From Agromyces sp. G08B096 (GTDB taxonomy: Bacteria; Actinomycetota; Actinomycetes; Actinomycetales; Microbacteriaceae): DNA of 64,000 nt. Where the stretch lies: contig NZ_CP158374.1 of NCBI RefSeq assembly GCF_040267705.1, positions 2,790,001-2,854,000 on the forward strand, read 5' to 3'. Position 1 is the stretch's first letter. Each line of letters starts with the position of its first letter. The position numbers were made by a program, and so were the translations under genes. Positions 44,837 to 54,230 of the stretch are shown piece by piece. Under the pieces are notes generated by a model. It did no database searches. It saw only the letters and a program-made list of their open reading frames with translations, and was not told the DNA's origin.

Positions 44837-46564
44837 GTGACCTCGACACGTCGGCATCCAGCAGGCAGGATGCCCGATGTGGGGAACACGCGCGCTCGCT
44901 ACCGGCGCATCCTGCGCTTCGCCGCGCGGCACATCGTGCAGACGTGGTGGTTCGAGCTGGCCCTCCCCCGGCTCGGCCTCGCGAAGCTCGCGGCCCGCAG
45001 CCGCACGGCGCGGCTGACGCGCATCGCGCAGCGCTTCCACGTGCTCGCCGTCGACCTCGGCGGGCTCATGATCAAGGTCGGCCAGTACCTCTCGTCGCGG
45101 CTCGACGTGCTGCCGCCCGAGATTACGAAAGAGCTCGCCGGACTCCAAGACGAAGTCCCGCCCGTGCCGTTCGACGCGATCCGCCGCCTCGCCGAGGCCG
45201 AGCTCGGCCTGCCGCTCGAACGCGCGTACACGTGGTTCGACGAGACGCCGCTCGCCGCGGCATCCCTCGGTCAGGCGCATCGCGCCCGCCTCTCACCGAT
45301 GGATGCCGCCGACACCGGACTCGATGACGCGGTCGTGAAGATCCAGCGGCCCGGCATCGAGACCATCGTCGATGTCGACCTCGCGGCGCTCCGCCGCGTC
45401 GCCGGATGGCTCAGCCGCGTGCGCTTCATCGCGAGCCGGGTCGACCTGCCCGCGCTCGTCGAGGAGTTCGCCGCCACCAGCCTCGAAGAGATCGACTACC
45501 TGCACGAGGCGGGCAACGCCGAACGCTTCGCCGAGAACTTCGCCCACGACCCCCGTGTCGCCGCCCCCGAAGTCGTCTGGGAACGCACCACGCGCCGCGT
45601 GCTCACCCTCGCCGACGTGACCGCCATCAAGATCAACGACCGCGACGCCCTGATCGCCGCCGGCATCGACCCGAAAGAGGTCGCGAACCGGTTCGCGTCC
45701 GTCATGTTCGATCAGCTGTTCCGCGACGGCTTCTTCCACGCCGACCCGCACCCCGGCAATATCTTCGTGACACCGGTCGAACCGGTGACGGATGCCTCCG
45801 CCCCCGACTGGCGGCTCACCTTCATCGATTTCGGCATGATGGGCGAGGTCTCCGACGACCTGCGTCGCGGCCTGCAGCAGCTGATCCTCGCGGTCGCCGC
45901 GCGCGACGGGAAACGCCTCGTCGACAGCATCCGCGGCGTCGGCATCCTGCTGCCCTCGGCCGACACCGCCGAACTCGAACGCGCCATGTCCGAACTGTTC
46001 GCCCGCTTCGGCGGGATGGGCCTCGCCGAGCTCCAGCGCGTCGACCAGCGCGAGCTCCGCAGCTTCGCCATCGAGTTCGGCGAGGTGATGCGGGCGCTGC
46101 CGTTCCAGCTGCCCGAGAACTTCCTCCTCATCATCCGCGCAATGTCGCTGACGTCGGGCATGTGCAGCGCGCTCGACCCCGACTTCAACATGTGGGACGC
46201 CGTCGAACCCTACGCCGCAGGCCTCCTCCGCGACGAACGCGGCAACGTCGCCCAGGCGATCGGCCAGCAGGCCTGGTCGATCGCGACCACCGTCGCCCGC
46301 CTGCCGCAACGCCTCGACGCGCTCGCCGACCGCATCGAGGAGGGACGTCTCGTCGCGACCTCCCCACGCATCGAACAGCGGATGTCCCGCCTCGAACGCG
46401 CCGCGCAACGCATCGTGTCGGCCGTGCTGTTCGCGGGCCTCTTCCTCGGCGGCATCCTGCTGCGCCGCGACGAACCCGCGTGGGGCGTGACGCTCATCGT
46501 GGTGTCGGTCATCCCGCTGCTGCATGCGGTGTTCGGCGGCTTGATCGGGCGGCGGCGGAAGTAG
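44837..46564 (+). CDS. ABC1/UbiB (AarF) atypical kinase
   Basis: Protein of 575 residues, start GTG 44837 (alternative ATG 44870). The KxGQ motif is KVGQYLSSRLDVLP (about 81), followed by the Ala-rich loop AAASLGQAH, VVKIQRPG (the Lys), the catalytic FHADPHPGN (about 310-318) and the metal-binding IDFGMMG (DFG). Two hydrophobic helices close the protein (about 525-570). UbiB kinases support isoprenoid-quinone or lipid metabolism; here the target is unknown. The N-terminal KxGQ and A-rich loop are intact, so it should be an active family member. Operon with padR. Confidence 0.93.
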   Translation: MTSTRRHPAGRMPDVGNTRARYRRILRFAARHIVQTWWFELALPRLGLAKLAARSRTARLTRIAQRFHVLAVDLGGLMIKVGQYLSSRLDVLPPEITKELAGLQDEVPPVPFDAIRRLAEAELGLPLERAYTWFDETPLAAASLGQAHRARLSPMDAADTGLDDAVVKIQRPGIETIVDVDLAALRRVAGWLSRVRFIASRVDLPALVEEFAATSLEEIDYLHEAGNAERFAENFAHDPRVAAPEVVWERTTRRVLTLADVTAIKINDRDALIAAGIDPKEVANRFASVMFDQLFRDGFFHADPHPGNIFVTPVEPVTDASAPDWRLTFIDFGMMGEVSDDLRRGLQQLILAVAARDGKRLVDSIRGVGILLPSADTAELERAMSELFARFGGMGLAELQRVDQRELRSFAIEFGEVMRALPFQLPENFLLIIRAMSLTSGMCSALDPDFNMWDAVEPYAAGLLRDERGNVAQAIGQQAWSIATTVARLPQRLDALADRIEEGRLVATSPRIEQRMSRLERAAQRIVSAVLFAGLFLGGILLRRDEPAWGVTLIVVSVIPLLHAVFGGLIGRRRK

Positions 46565-46837
46565 CCGCGCGGGCGGCTCGCACGACGCAGCTCCGACGAC
46601 GCAACGCATCCGGCGCGCCTCGTGCGACGCAACTCGTCCGGCACAGCTGTCGAGTGCGGCGGGACTCCGTCGTGCCGCTCGGGGACGGAACGAACGATGG
46701 CCGGCAGTACCGTGATCCAGAGCTCGGCGTCCCCTCCTCCACAGCCGATCGTTCCCACGAGTTTTGCACAGAAAACACCCTGGTCAAGAGTGATTTTCGG
46801 CGGGGGCGATGTCGGTGGGTCGGTGCAAGATCGAAGT

Positions 46838-48340
46838 ATGGAACAGGTCGCAGCGACGCTCGCCCCGGTCGGGCGGGGCACGCCACCCGCGGAGGTGGCG
46901 GCGTCGGCGTTGCGGCTGCGAGGCGTGGAACCTGCAGCAGCACCGACCGGCTCCCCACGCGCGGTGCAAGCACTCGAGCGCGATGTCGCCGCGCTGCATG
47001 CAGCCTGGTCTGGGGCGATGCCGGCGTGGGGCGCCCTCACCGGGTCCGCGCAGGTCGAGGTCGAGCAGATGAGCGATCCCGGCCTGATGGAGGTCGTCGA
47101 CGCGCTGGCACGGGTGCGGCGCGATGCCGATGCGCTGTTCGCAAGAGTCGCGGCGGAAGTGGCGAAGCGATCCGGCCCCGAGTTCGGCGATGTCGGGTTC
47201 GCCAAGGCGCAGGGCTTCCACAACCCGTCGCGGCTCATCGCAGCGGCCACCGGGGCATCCCGCGCCGACGCGATGCGGCTGATCGCCGTCGGCACGGCGA
47301 CCGCCGCGCGCCAGACCTTCTCGGGCGAGCATCTTCCGTCGCGGCATCCGCATGTCGCGGCGGCCGTCGAGGCGGCCTCGATCGGCATGGAGGCGGCATC
47401 CGTCATCATCGCCATGCTCGATCGTGCGTCGGTGCGCGCCGAGCCCCGGCGCGTCGAGATCGTCGAAGCCGCGCTCGTCGAGTTGGCGTCCCGAGTGCCG
47501 CTCGAGACGCTCACGCGCGGAGTGCGGGAGGCCGAGGCGCGACTCGATCCCGACGGCATCGAGCCCCGTGAAGACGCGCTGCGCGGCGAGCGGTCGCTCA
47601 CGATGCGCGAAGACGGCCGAGGCATGATGCACCTGCACGCGCGCCTCGATCCCGAGAGCGCCGCGCCGGTGAAGGCGGCCATCGAGGCGCTCGTGAGCGA
47701 TGTGCTGCGGCGGCGCGACCCCGGTGACGACGGCGGCTCCCCCGTCGTCGAAGACCGGCGATCGGTCCCGCAGATCCAGGCCGACGCGTTGGCAGCGCTC
47801 GCCCGCCACACGCTGGGCTGCGCCCAGACGCTCACGCCGCTCGCCAAGACGACGGTCGTCGTCCGTGTCGACCTCGACTCGCTCGTGAGCGGTCTCGGTG
47901 GCGCGAGCATCGACGGACTCGACCAGCCCGTCTCCGCCGCCACCGCTCGGCGGATGGCCGCAGACGCCGAACTCATCCCGGCCGTGCTCGGCGGTGAGAG
48001 CCTCCCCCTCGACCTCGGCCGGTCCGCGCGACTGTTCACCCGGGCCCAGCGTCTCGCTCTCGGCGAGCGCGACGGCGGATGCGCGTCCTGCGGCCAGAAC
48101 ATCGCCTACGTCGAGGCCCACCACATCGATTGGTGGCAGCGCGATTCCGGACCGACCGACCTCGCCAACGGCGTCCTCCTCTGCAGCTTCTGCCATCACA
48201 CGGTCCATCGCGAAGGATGGCGCATCCACGCGAGCCCGAGCGAGGTGTGGTTCATCCCACCACCGCACGTCGATCCCACGCAGGTTCCGCGGCTCGGCGG
48301 CCGAGCGCGCTTCGCGCTGCCGCGAGGGCTCGCGGCGTGA
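46838..48340 (+). CDS. DUF222/HNH endonuclease protein (13E12 type)
   Basis: Protein of 500 residues from ATG 46838. A long helical DUF222 region covers about 1-390. The C-terminal HNH nuclease motif is CASCGQ ... AHHIDWW ... LANGVLLCSFCHHTVH, with four zinc cysteines in CxxC pairs. Such genes occur in many copies in Microbacteriaceae and mycobacteria (13E12 repeat family). The 273 bp upstream hold no other gene. Confidence 0.9.
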   Translation: MEQVAATLAPVGRGTPPAEVAASALRLRGVEPAAAPTGSPRAVQALERDVAALHAAWSGAMPAWGALTGSAQVEVEQMSDPGLMEVVDALARVRRDADALFARVAAEVAKRSGPEFGDVGFAKAQGFHNPSRLIAAATGASRADAMRLIAVGTATAARQTFSGEHLPSRHPHVAAAVEAASIGMEAASVIIAMLDRASVRAEPRRVEIVEAALVELASRVPLETLTRGVREAEARLDPDGIEPREDALRGERSLTMREDGRGMMHLHARLDPESAAPVKAAIEALVSDVLRRRDPGDDGGSPVVEDRRSVPQIQADALAALARHTLGCAQTLTPLAKTTVVVRVDLDSLVSGLGGASIDGLDQPVSAATARRMAADAELIPAVLGGESLPLDLGRSARLFTRAQRLALGERDGGCASCGQNIAYVEAHHIDWWQRDSGPTDLANGVLLCSFCHHTVHREGWRIHASPSEVWFIPPPHVDPTQVPRLGGRARFALPRGLAA

Positions 48341-48678
48341 GAACGCCGGCGTGCGTGTGCGGGGTGAGGACGTCGGGCGTGCCGGGCTCGGCGCCACCCG
48401 CTGGCAGGGCCGGCATGAGTAGGTGAGTACGCGGCGGCAGGCGCGCGCCGCGTACGGACACTCGGCATGAGCGCGCGCGGCATCAGCGTGCCCGCATCAG
48501 CGCGCGCGACGGTAGCCACATCGCGTCCGCGGCCGATACGCTGCGGACATGCGCAACGACCGAGCGAACTGGTGGCGGCTGCAGTAGCAGCCGAAGATGC
48601 GCATGTTCGCGGGCTGCACGGGCAGCTCGCATCCGTCGAGCCATCAGCCGTGCGGCCCCTCACCGAAGGGACGGCACC
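48341..48678. other. Intergenic, 338 bp, no gene seen
   Basis: Contains short frames without conserved sequence and repeated CGxGC words (CGGCATCAGCGTGC). It ends in the GNAT gene's ribosome site GAAGGGA at about 48666. No hairpin terminator of note. Confidence 0.6.
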
Positions 48679-49155
48679 ATGGAATCGTCCGAGGCCACGC
48701 TGCCGATGACCGAGCGACCGCTCGATGAGCAGGTCGCCGGCGAGCTGCTCACGCTGCAACGCGCCGCCTACGCCACCGAAGCGCAGCTCTACCGCGACCC
48801 CAACCTCCCCGCCCTGACGCAGTCGCTCGACGACCTGCGGCGAGAGCTCCGCGGACCCGGCCTCGGACTCTGGCACGGGCCGCGCCTCGTCGGAGCCGTG
48901 CGGTGGACCGTCGACGGCGACGAAGCGCACATCGGACGGCTCACCGTCGCCCCCGACCTCCAGGGGCGCGGCATCGGCACCCGGCTGCTGCGCGCGGCCG
49001 AGCGCGCCAGCGGGGCATCCGTCTTCGAGCTCTTCACCGGCCACCTCAGTGTGGCCAACATCCGCCTCTACGAACGTGAGGGCTACGCGATCACCCGCCG
49101 CGAGCCGCTGCACGACGGCGTCGACCTCGTGTTCATGCGGAAACAGGCGAGCTGA
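48679..49155 (+). CDS. GNAT-family N-acetyltransferase
   Basis: Enzyme of 158 residues. The acetyl-CoA motif is LQGRGIGTRLLRAAE (about 96-110), preceded by HIGRLTVAPD and followed by NIRLYEREGYAITRRE. It is of the RimI-like group. ATG 48679 follows GAAGGGA. Single gene; substrate unknown. Confidence 0.94.
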   Translation: MESSEATLPMTERPLDEQVAGELLTLQRAAYATEAQLYRDPNLPALTQSLDDLRRELRGPGLGLWHGPRLVGAVRWTVDGDEAHIGRLTVAPDLQGRGIGTRLLRAAERASGASVFELFTGHLSVANIRLYEREGYAITRREPLHDGVDLVFMRKQAS

Positions 49156-49209
49156 CCCACGCCCGACCGGCCGGCCCGGTCGAGGTCGGGCGGGTCGGGC
49201 GGACGCGGC

Positions 49210-49989
49210 TCATCCGCCCGGGTGTCCCGCGCCCGCGGGGGCATCCTGCTGCCGCTCGATGCCGTCGAGGATGACCGCCAGGCCGAACTCGTACGCCCGG
49301 CGCGCGTCGTGCGCCGCGTTCGCGGCGGCGCCGGCCGCGCTGCCGATGCGGCTGGCGAGCGGAAACCGGCCCTCGAGGTCGAGGGACGCGAGCACCGCGC
49401 CCTCGCGCGCCCACCACGCCTCCGGCGTCTCCTCGGCGCGCTCCGCCTCGGCGGCCGCCATCGAGCGGGCGCCCGCGCGCACGAAGTCGAGCACGAGCGT
49501 GAGCGCAGCATCCTTCGCCTCATCGCTCAGGGCGAGCGGTTCGACGGCGGCGAGCTCCCGCTCGTACTTCGCGAAGGTGCCAGGTCCCAGCACGGCGCGC
49601 TCGGATTCCAGGTGCGACAGCCACGGATGCCTCCGCAGCAGCGCCAGGTTGTCCGCGGCGACCTGGGTGAGCCGGTCACGCCAGGAGCCGGAGGCGTCGG
49701 TGTCGGTGTCGGCGTCGGTGAACGCCATGCTCGCGCGGCAGCGGTCGACCATGAGTTCGAGCAGCTGCTCTTTCGTGGCGACGTAGGAGTAGAGCGTCAT
49801 GGTGCCCGCGCCGAGCTCGTCGGCGACCGCGCGGAGCGGGAAGTCGGGCGTGCCGAGGCGGTCGGCGACGGCGATGCCGGCGTGGACGACGGCGTCGAGC
49901 GTCAGTTTCCGCGGCCGGCCGGCCCTCGGTTCGCTCGGCAGCTCAGCACGCCAGAGCAGCCGGACGATCTCGGAATCGGGTGTTGCCAT
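49210..49989 (-). CDS. TetR-family regulator (TetR_C type)
   Basis: Repressor of 259 residues from ATG 49989. The DNA-binding domain (about 28-75: GRPRKLTLDAVVHAGIAVADRLG, FPLRAVADELGAGTMTLYSYVATKEQL) and the large C-terminal domain match the TetR/TetR_C group. No ribosome site is apparent, so the mRNA may be leaderless. It faces a VOC protein gene across a 55-bp gap with a strong palindrome. Confidence 0.94.
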   Translation of the reverse strand: MATPDSEIVRLLWRAELPSEPRAGRPRKLTLDAVVHAGIAVADRLGTPDFPLRAVADELGAGTMTLYSYVATKEQLLELMVDRCRASMAFTDADTDTDASGSWRDRLTQVAADNLALLRRHPWLSHLESERAVLGPGTFAKYERELAAVEPLALSDEAKDAALTLVLDFVRAGARSMAAAEAERAEETPEAWWAREGAVLASLDLEGRFPLASRIGSAAGAAANAAHDARRAYEFGLAVILDGIERQQDAPAGAGHPGG

Positions 49990-49997
49990 GTATTTCA

Positions 49998-50031
49998 GTA
50001 TGCTGTACGTTATCATTCTCGTACAACATAC
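49998..50031. promoter_or_regulatory. TetR operator
   Basis: GTATGCTGTACG (49998-50009) and CGTACAACATAC (50020-50031) are inverted with 11 of 12 positions matching, spacer 10 bp. The repeat fills the gap between the tetR and VOC starts. Confidence 0.85.
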
Positions 50032-50044
50032 GGAAAGGTGCTCC

Positions 50045-50428
50045 ATGACTCACGCCATCACCGCGACCGCGATCTCTCTGAACGTCCCGGACCCGACCGC
50101 GTCCCGCGACTTCCTGGTCGAGCACTTCGGCTTCGAGGTCGAGATGGAGCACGACGGCATTGTGTCGCTGCGTCGAGCCGACGTCGGCTGCAACGTGATC
50201 TTCCTGCGCACCGGGCTCACGACCTTCAAGCCCGCCCGCCGCGCGGGCAGCGCCGGCGACGGCCTACTCCTCGCCTTCGTCACCGACGACCTCGACGCCT
50301 GGCACGCCGAGCTCGTCGAGCATGGCATCACCGTGGTCACCGCTCCCGAGACCGAGCCGTGGGGCGAACGCTATAGCCAGTACGAAGACCCGAACGGCCT
50401 CATCGTGCAGCTCGTGCAGTGGGTGTGA
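50045..50428 (+). CDS. VOC family protein (TetR-controlled)
   Basis: Single-module VOC protein of 127 residues. ISLNVPDPTASRDFLVEHFGFEVEMEHDGI begins the first beta-alpha-beta unit, and YEDPNGLIVQLVQW closes the second, with the His/Glu metal residues in these strands. ATG 50045 follows GGAAAGG. Possibly a resistance or detoxification enzyme controlled by the divergent TetR. Confidence 0.92.
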   Translation: MTHAITATAISLNVPDPTASRDFLVEHFGFEVEMEHDGIVSLRRADVGCNVIFLRTGLTTFKPARRAGSAGDGLLLAFVTDDLDAWHAELVEHGITVVTAPETEPWGERYSQYEDPNGLIVQLVQWV

Positions 50429-50436
50429 GCTGAGCT

Positions 50437-50475
50437 GGATGCCCCGGCGCTCGGTCACACGGGCGCGGGGCATCC
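50437..50475. terminator. Hairpin terminator candidate after the VOC gene
   Basis: GGATGCCCCGGCGC and GCGCGGGGCATCC pair with a single bulge and a 12-base loop, immediately after the VOC stop. No T-run. Confidence 0.55.
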
Positions 50476-50523
50476 GGTCTCTCTTGATGTCGCGGGCCGA
50501 TCGGCCCGCCGGAAGGGACCACC

Positions 50524-51303
50524 GTGAACTCCGCCGCACACGCAGTCGAAGACCTCGCCCCCGACGCGACCCGCCCGCTCGACGGCCGGGTCGTGCTCGT
50601 GACCGGAGCCTCATCGGGCATCGGCCGGGCGACCGCACTGGCACTTTCGGCCGCGGGTGCGCGCGTCGCGATCGCCGCCCGCCGCACCGACCGCCTCGCC
50701 GAGCTCGCCGGGGCGGCGCCTGGCGAGGTCCACACGCTGGAGCTCGACGTCACCGACGCCGCGTCGGTGCAACGCGCGGTGAGCGAGACGGTCGGCCGGT
50801 TCGGCCGGCTCGACGCGCTCGTGAACAACGCCGGTCTGATGCAGAGCGGCCTCATCCTCGACGCGGACGTCCGTGAGTGGCAGCGGATGGTCGAGACGAA
50901 TCTGCTCGGCTCGATGTACGCCGTGCACGCGGCGCTGCCGCACCTGCTCGCGACGAAGGGCGCGATCGTGCAGGTCTCCTCGACCGCGGCACGGTCGGCG
51001 TCCCTCGGCAGCGGCGTCTACGCCGCGACGAAGTTCGGCATCAGCGCGTTCGCGGAATCGCTGCGTCAGGAGGTGACCACTCGGGGCGTCCGGGTGATCG
51101 TCATCCAGCCCGGGTTCGTCGAGACCGAGCTGACGAGCCACATCACCGACCCGACCATGCAGGCGGCGGCGGCCGAGATCGCGTCGTCGATGCGGACGCT
51201 CCAGCCCGACGACATCGCGACCGCCATCGTCTACGCGCTCACGCAGCCCGAGCACGTCTCGATCAACGAGCTGCTCGTGCGCCCCACCGATCAGGTGCGC
51301 TGA
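50524..51303 (+). CDS. SDR-family NAD(P)-dependent oxidoreductase
   Basis: Classical short-chain dehydrogenase of 259 residues from GTG 50524 (GGAAGGGA upstream). TGASSGIG (about 26-33), NNAG (101-104), the active Ser, and YAATK with Tyr and Lys are all intact. Substrate unknown. Confidence 0.94.
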   Translation: MNSAAHAVEDLAPDATRPLDGRVVLVTGASSGIGRATALALSAAGARVAIAARRTDRLAELAGAAPGEVHTLELDVTDAASVQRAVSETVGRFGRLDALVNNAGLMQSGLILDADVREWQRMVETNLLGSMYAVHAALPHLLATKGAIVQVSSTAARSASLGSGVYAATKFGISAFAESLRQEVTTRGVRVIVIQPGFVETELTSHITDPTMQAAAAEIASSMRTLQPDDIATAIVYALTQPEHVSINELLVRPTDQVR

Positions 51304-51350
51304 CCCGGGGGCGTCGGAGCGCCGGGGGGCGGAGGTGCCGGAGCCGGCGC

Positions 51351-52664
51351 TCAGTCGGCATCCTGCGGCCGGACGAGCGGCAGCCCGAGCGCTGCGGCGA
51401 GCGCGTCGGCGAGGTACACGGCCGGGTCGCTGCAGGGCCCGGTCGTCCGTCCGCCTGGCGTCGTCGGCGCCCCGGGCGGGCACTCGCCCGACTTGATGTC
51501 GCTGTTCGCCATGACGACGAGCGTCGTGCCGCTCTCGGGGTGATGCTGCACCACGGTGTTGTAGCCGGGCAGCTCCCCCGTGTGCCCGTACCAGCCGAGC
51601 GCCAGCCCGAGCCCGAGCCCGTACGCACGCGCCGGGCTCTGCGGGGCATCCGTCGTCTCGTCGACGTACACGGGCACGTCGAAGTCGAAGGAGTTGAGCC
51701 GCTGCTCCTGCCATTCGGGTGAGAGCAACCCCTCGCCGGTGACGAGCGCCTCGCCCCACATCAGCAGATCCTCGAGGTCGGAGATCATCGCGCCCGCCGA
51801 CCACCCCCACGACGGGTTCCAGTCGGTCGCCTCGACGGGTGTGCCGTCGTCGGAGCCCTGCGTCGTGTACCCGTGTGCGTGCGGGTCGGGGAACGAGGCA
51901 TCCGTCGGGAACTCGGTGGCCGAAAGCCGCAGCGGCTCGATGATCTGCTCGTTCATCACGTCCAGGATGGGCTCGCCCGTGACCTGCTCGATCACCATGC
52001 CGAGGAGCACCGTGTTCGTGTTCGAGTAGAAGGTCTTCGCGCCGGGCGCGAACATCGGCTCGGTGCCCTTCACGAGGTCGACGAGCGCCTGCGGCGTCCA
52101 CACGTAGTCGGGGTCGGTGAACAGCGTCGTCTGGAACGACTCGTCGAACGTGTAGGACGGGATGCCGCTGCGCATGGCGGCGAGGTCGTACAGGGTCGCC
52201 CCGCCGTTCGGAAGTCCCGGGACATACTGCTCGACCGGATCGTCGAGCGACAGCTCGCCGCGCTCGGCCAGCTGGAGCAGCGCTGTGACGGTGAAGGTCT
52301 TCGTGACGCTGCCGATGCGCTGGTGCACATCCGCGCTCATCGGGGTGGTGGCATCCCAGTCCTCGAACCCGATCGTCGCCACCCAGGTGCCCTCGGGCGC
52401 GCGGATCGCGAGGACCGCACCCGGCGTGCTCACGCCCTCGAACGCCTCGGTCGCGGCGGCGTTCAGCTGCTCGGTGGTCTCCGCGCCGAGGCCGTCTTCG
52501 ACGACGGTGAGCGCGCCATCGGGTCGCGAATCACCGGGTGCGGATGTCTCAGGCGACGAGGCCTCCCCGCCGGGGCCGCACGCCGTGAGCGCCGTGAGCG
52601 CCGCGAGCAGGACGACCCCGCCGGTGAGGACGCGGAATCGGGTTCGAGCGATGGTGCGCGGCAT
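51351..52664 (-). CDS. Serine hydrolase of the beta-lactamase / D-Ala-D-Ala carboxypeptidase (class C) family, lipoprotein
   Basis: Protein of 437 residues from ATG 52664. A signal sequence ends in lipobox LTAC. The penicillin-binding fold shows SVTK (SxxK), YSN (FYSNTN) and HTG (GHTGELPG). Family members hydrolyse D-amino-acid peptides or esters outside the membrane. Two late cysteines (GECPP and GPCSD) may form a disulfide. Confidence 0.92.
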   Translation of the reverse strand: MPRTIARTRFRVLTGGVVLLAALTALTACGPGGEASSPETSAPGDSRPDGALTVVEDGLGAETTEQLNAAATEAFEGVSTPGAVLAIRAPEGTWVATIGFEDWDATTPMSADVHQRIGSVTKTFTVTALLQLAERGELSLDDPVEQYVPGLPNGGATLYDLAAMRSGIPSYTFDESFQTTLFTDPDYVWTPQALVDLVKGTEPMFAPGAKTFYSNTNTVLLGMVIEQVTGEPILDVMNEQIIEPLRLSATEFPTDASFPDPHAHGYTTQGSDDGTPVEATDWNPSWGWSAGAMISDLEDLLMWGEALVTGEGLLSPEWQEQRLNSFDFDVPVYVDETTDAPQSPARAYGLGLGLALGWYGHTGELPGYNTVVQHHPESGTTLVVMANSDIKSGECPPGAPTTPGGRTTGPCSDPAVYLADALAAALGLPLVRPQDAD

Positions 52665-52834
52665 GGCCTGCCCCCTCTGTTCGGCCATCCGGCGCGACTG
52701 GCTCCAGGCGAGTCTGCGCTGCGGCTGACCTCACTCTAGGGGCGCCAGGGGACCTCGGATAGGCCGTGTTCGGGTCACGACCCCCTGCACATCACCCCTG
52801 GTCGCTGACGTCCGTCGAGCGTAGGGTCGCCCGC

Positions 52835-53275
52835 ATGGCCATCAACCGACTCGACAACGTCGGCATCGTCGTCGACGACCTCGACGCCGCGATCGGGTTC
52901 TTCCAGGAACTCGGCATGGAGCTCGAGGGGACCGCAGACATCGAGGGCAGCTGGGCCGACCAGAGCGTCGGCCTCGACGGCATCCGGTGTGAGATCGCGA
53001 TGCTGCGCACGCCCGACGGGCAGGGCCGGCTCGAACTCTGCCGGTACCGCCACCCAGAGGCATCCCCGTTCTCACCGCCCGACCCGCCGCACAACATCGT
53101 CGGCATGCACCGCGTGATGTTCGAGGTCGACGACCTCGTCGACACCGTCGAGCGGCTTCGACCGCACGGCGGCGCCTTGCTCCGCGAGATCGCGAACTAC
53201 CAGGACGTCTACCGCCTCTGCTACCTCCGCGGGCCATCGGGCATCATCGTCGGCCTCGCGGAGAAGATCGGCTGA
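52835..53275 (+). CDS. VOC family protein
   Basis: Protein of 146 residues. INRLDNVGIVVDDLDAAIGFFQELGMELEG begins the first VOC half, and the second starts with GMHRVMFEVDDLVDTVERLRPHG. Probably a glyoxalase-like metalloenzyme. The stop is directly followed by the stop of the convergent SDR gene. Confidence 0.92.
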   Translation: MAINRLDNVGIVVDDLDAAIGFFQELGMELEGTADIEGSWADQSVGLDGIRCEIAMLRTPDGQGRLELCRYRHPEASPFSPPDPPHNIVGMHRVMFEVDDLVDTVERLRPHGGALLREIANYQDVYRLCYLRGPSGIIVGLAEKIG

Positions 53276-54070
53276 TCAGTCCACGAGCGCTCCGGCGGAG
53301 AGGTTCGCGATGGCGCCGGTCATCGAGCCGGCGCGATCGGATGCCGCGAAGGCGAGGTACTCCGCGGTCTCGTCGAGCACGGGGAGCCGCCCGAGGAGCG
53401 TCATGCCGGCCAGGCCCGCGAACCATTCATCCATCGGTGTGCCGCTGGCGGCGGCCGTTCGGGCGAACATCTCGCGCGTGTACGACGTCGGGAGTGCGTC
53501 CGACATCGCATGCGGGCGGACGCAGACGACGCGGATGCCGGCCGGCCCGAGTTCGCCGGCAAGTGCCCGTGAGAACCCCTCGAGGCCGGCGGACTGGGCG
53601 GCGTTGCCGAGGAGACCGAGCCCGGTGAGCCGTGCCCCGGGCGTCGAAACCGTGAGGATCACGCCGCTGCCCTGCGCGATCATGTGCCGCGACGCGGCCT
53701 TCGCGGTCACGAAGTTGGTCCGCAGGTAGCCGTCGATCGGGTGCAGGTACTCCTCGACCGACGTCTCCGCGATCGACCGGCCCTGCACGTGGTCGAAGCC
53801 GACCGTGTTCAGTGCGATGTCGACGCGGCCCGTGGCATCCGCGATGCCGTCGACGTGCCGGTCGACCGCGTCCTGGTCCATCGCGTCGACGACCGCGATC
53901 GAGACGTCCGCGCCCTCCGCTCGCGCGGCCGCGGCCGCCGCCTCGAGCCGTGGAAGGCTCCGGCCCGCGAGGTACAGCCGCGCACCCTCTCGCGCGAACA
54001 CGCGCGCCGCCGCGGCTCCGATCGATCCGCCGCCGCCGTGGATCACGGCCACCTTGTCTTCCAGCAGCAT
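53276..54070 (-). CDS. SDR-family protein without the catalytic Tyr-Lys pair
   Basis: SDR fold of 264 residues from ATG 54070 (GGAGGCGGCGCG upstream). The cofactor motif is GGGGSIG (about 13-19) and ALNTVG is the NAG-equivalent. The catalytic position that normally reads Y-x-x-x-K before AGLEGF reads NAAQS, so both Tyr and Lys are absent. It may be a non-catalytic or differently acting SDR. Convergent with the VOC gene; its promoter region has TTGCA repeats. Confidence 0.9.
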   Translation of the reverse strand: MLLEDKVAVIHGGGGSIGAAAARVFAREGARLYLAGRSLPRLEAAAAAARAEGADVSIAVVDAMDQDAVDRHVDGIADATGRVDIALNTVGFDHVQGRSIAETSVEEYLHPIDGYLRTNFVTAKAASRHMIAQGSGVILTVSTPGARLTGLGLLGNAAQSAGLEGFSRALAGELGPAGIRVVCVRPHAMSDALPTSYTREMFARTAAASGTPMDEWFAGLAGMTLLGRLPVLDETAEYLAFAASDRAGSMTGAIANLSAGALVD

Positions 54071-54109
54071 CGCGCCGCCTCCGTTCTCATTGTGTGCTCG
54101 GTTCTGACG

Positions 54110-54160
54110 TGCAATCCGATAGTTGCATGTCTGAGTTCGTGAGGCAACCCGCGAGTTGCA
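54110..54160. promoter_or_regulatory. TTGCA-repeat region between SDR and DHFR-like genes
   Basis: TGCAA (54110-54114) and TTGCA (54123-54127) form an inverted pair, and a third TTGCA lies at 54156-54160 in a GCGA-TCGC context. Likely operator of the divergent SDR and reductase genes; no regulator gene is adjacent. Confidence 0.35.
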
Positions 54161-54230
54161 TATCGCGCTCTCGACGCCGACGGCGGGATCGACGAGACTG
54201 CTCGACGACGGCACCTCGGAAGGACCGGAC

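Noticed and set aside
46838..48340. DUF222/HNH gene as a group I intron homing element
   Set aside because: No intron structure or interrupted host gene is visible; the family is a common free-standing repeat gene in these bacteria.
48467..48709. Short plus-strand frame before the GNAT gene
   Set aside because: It has no conserved motif, has an unlikely composition and overlaps the supported GNAT start and ribosome site.
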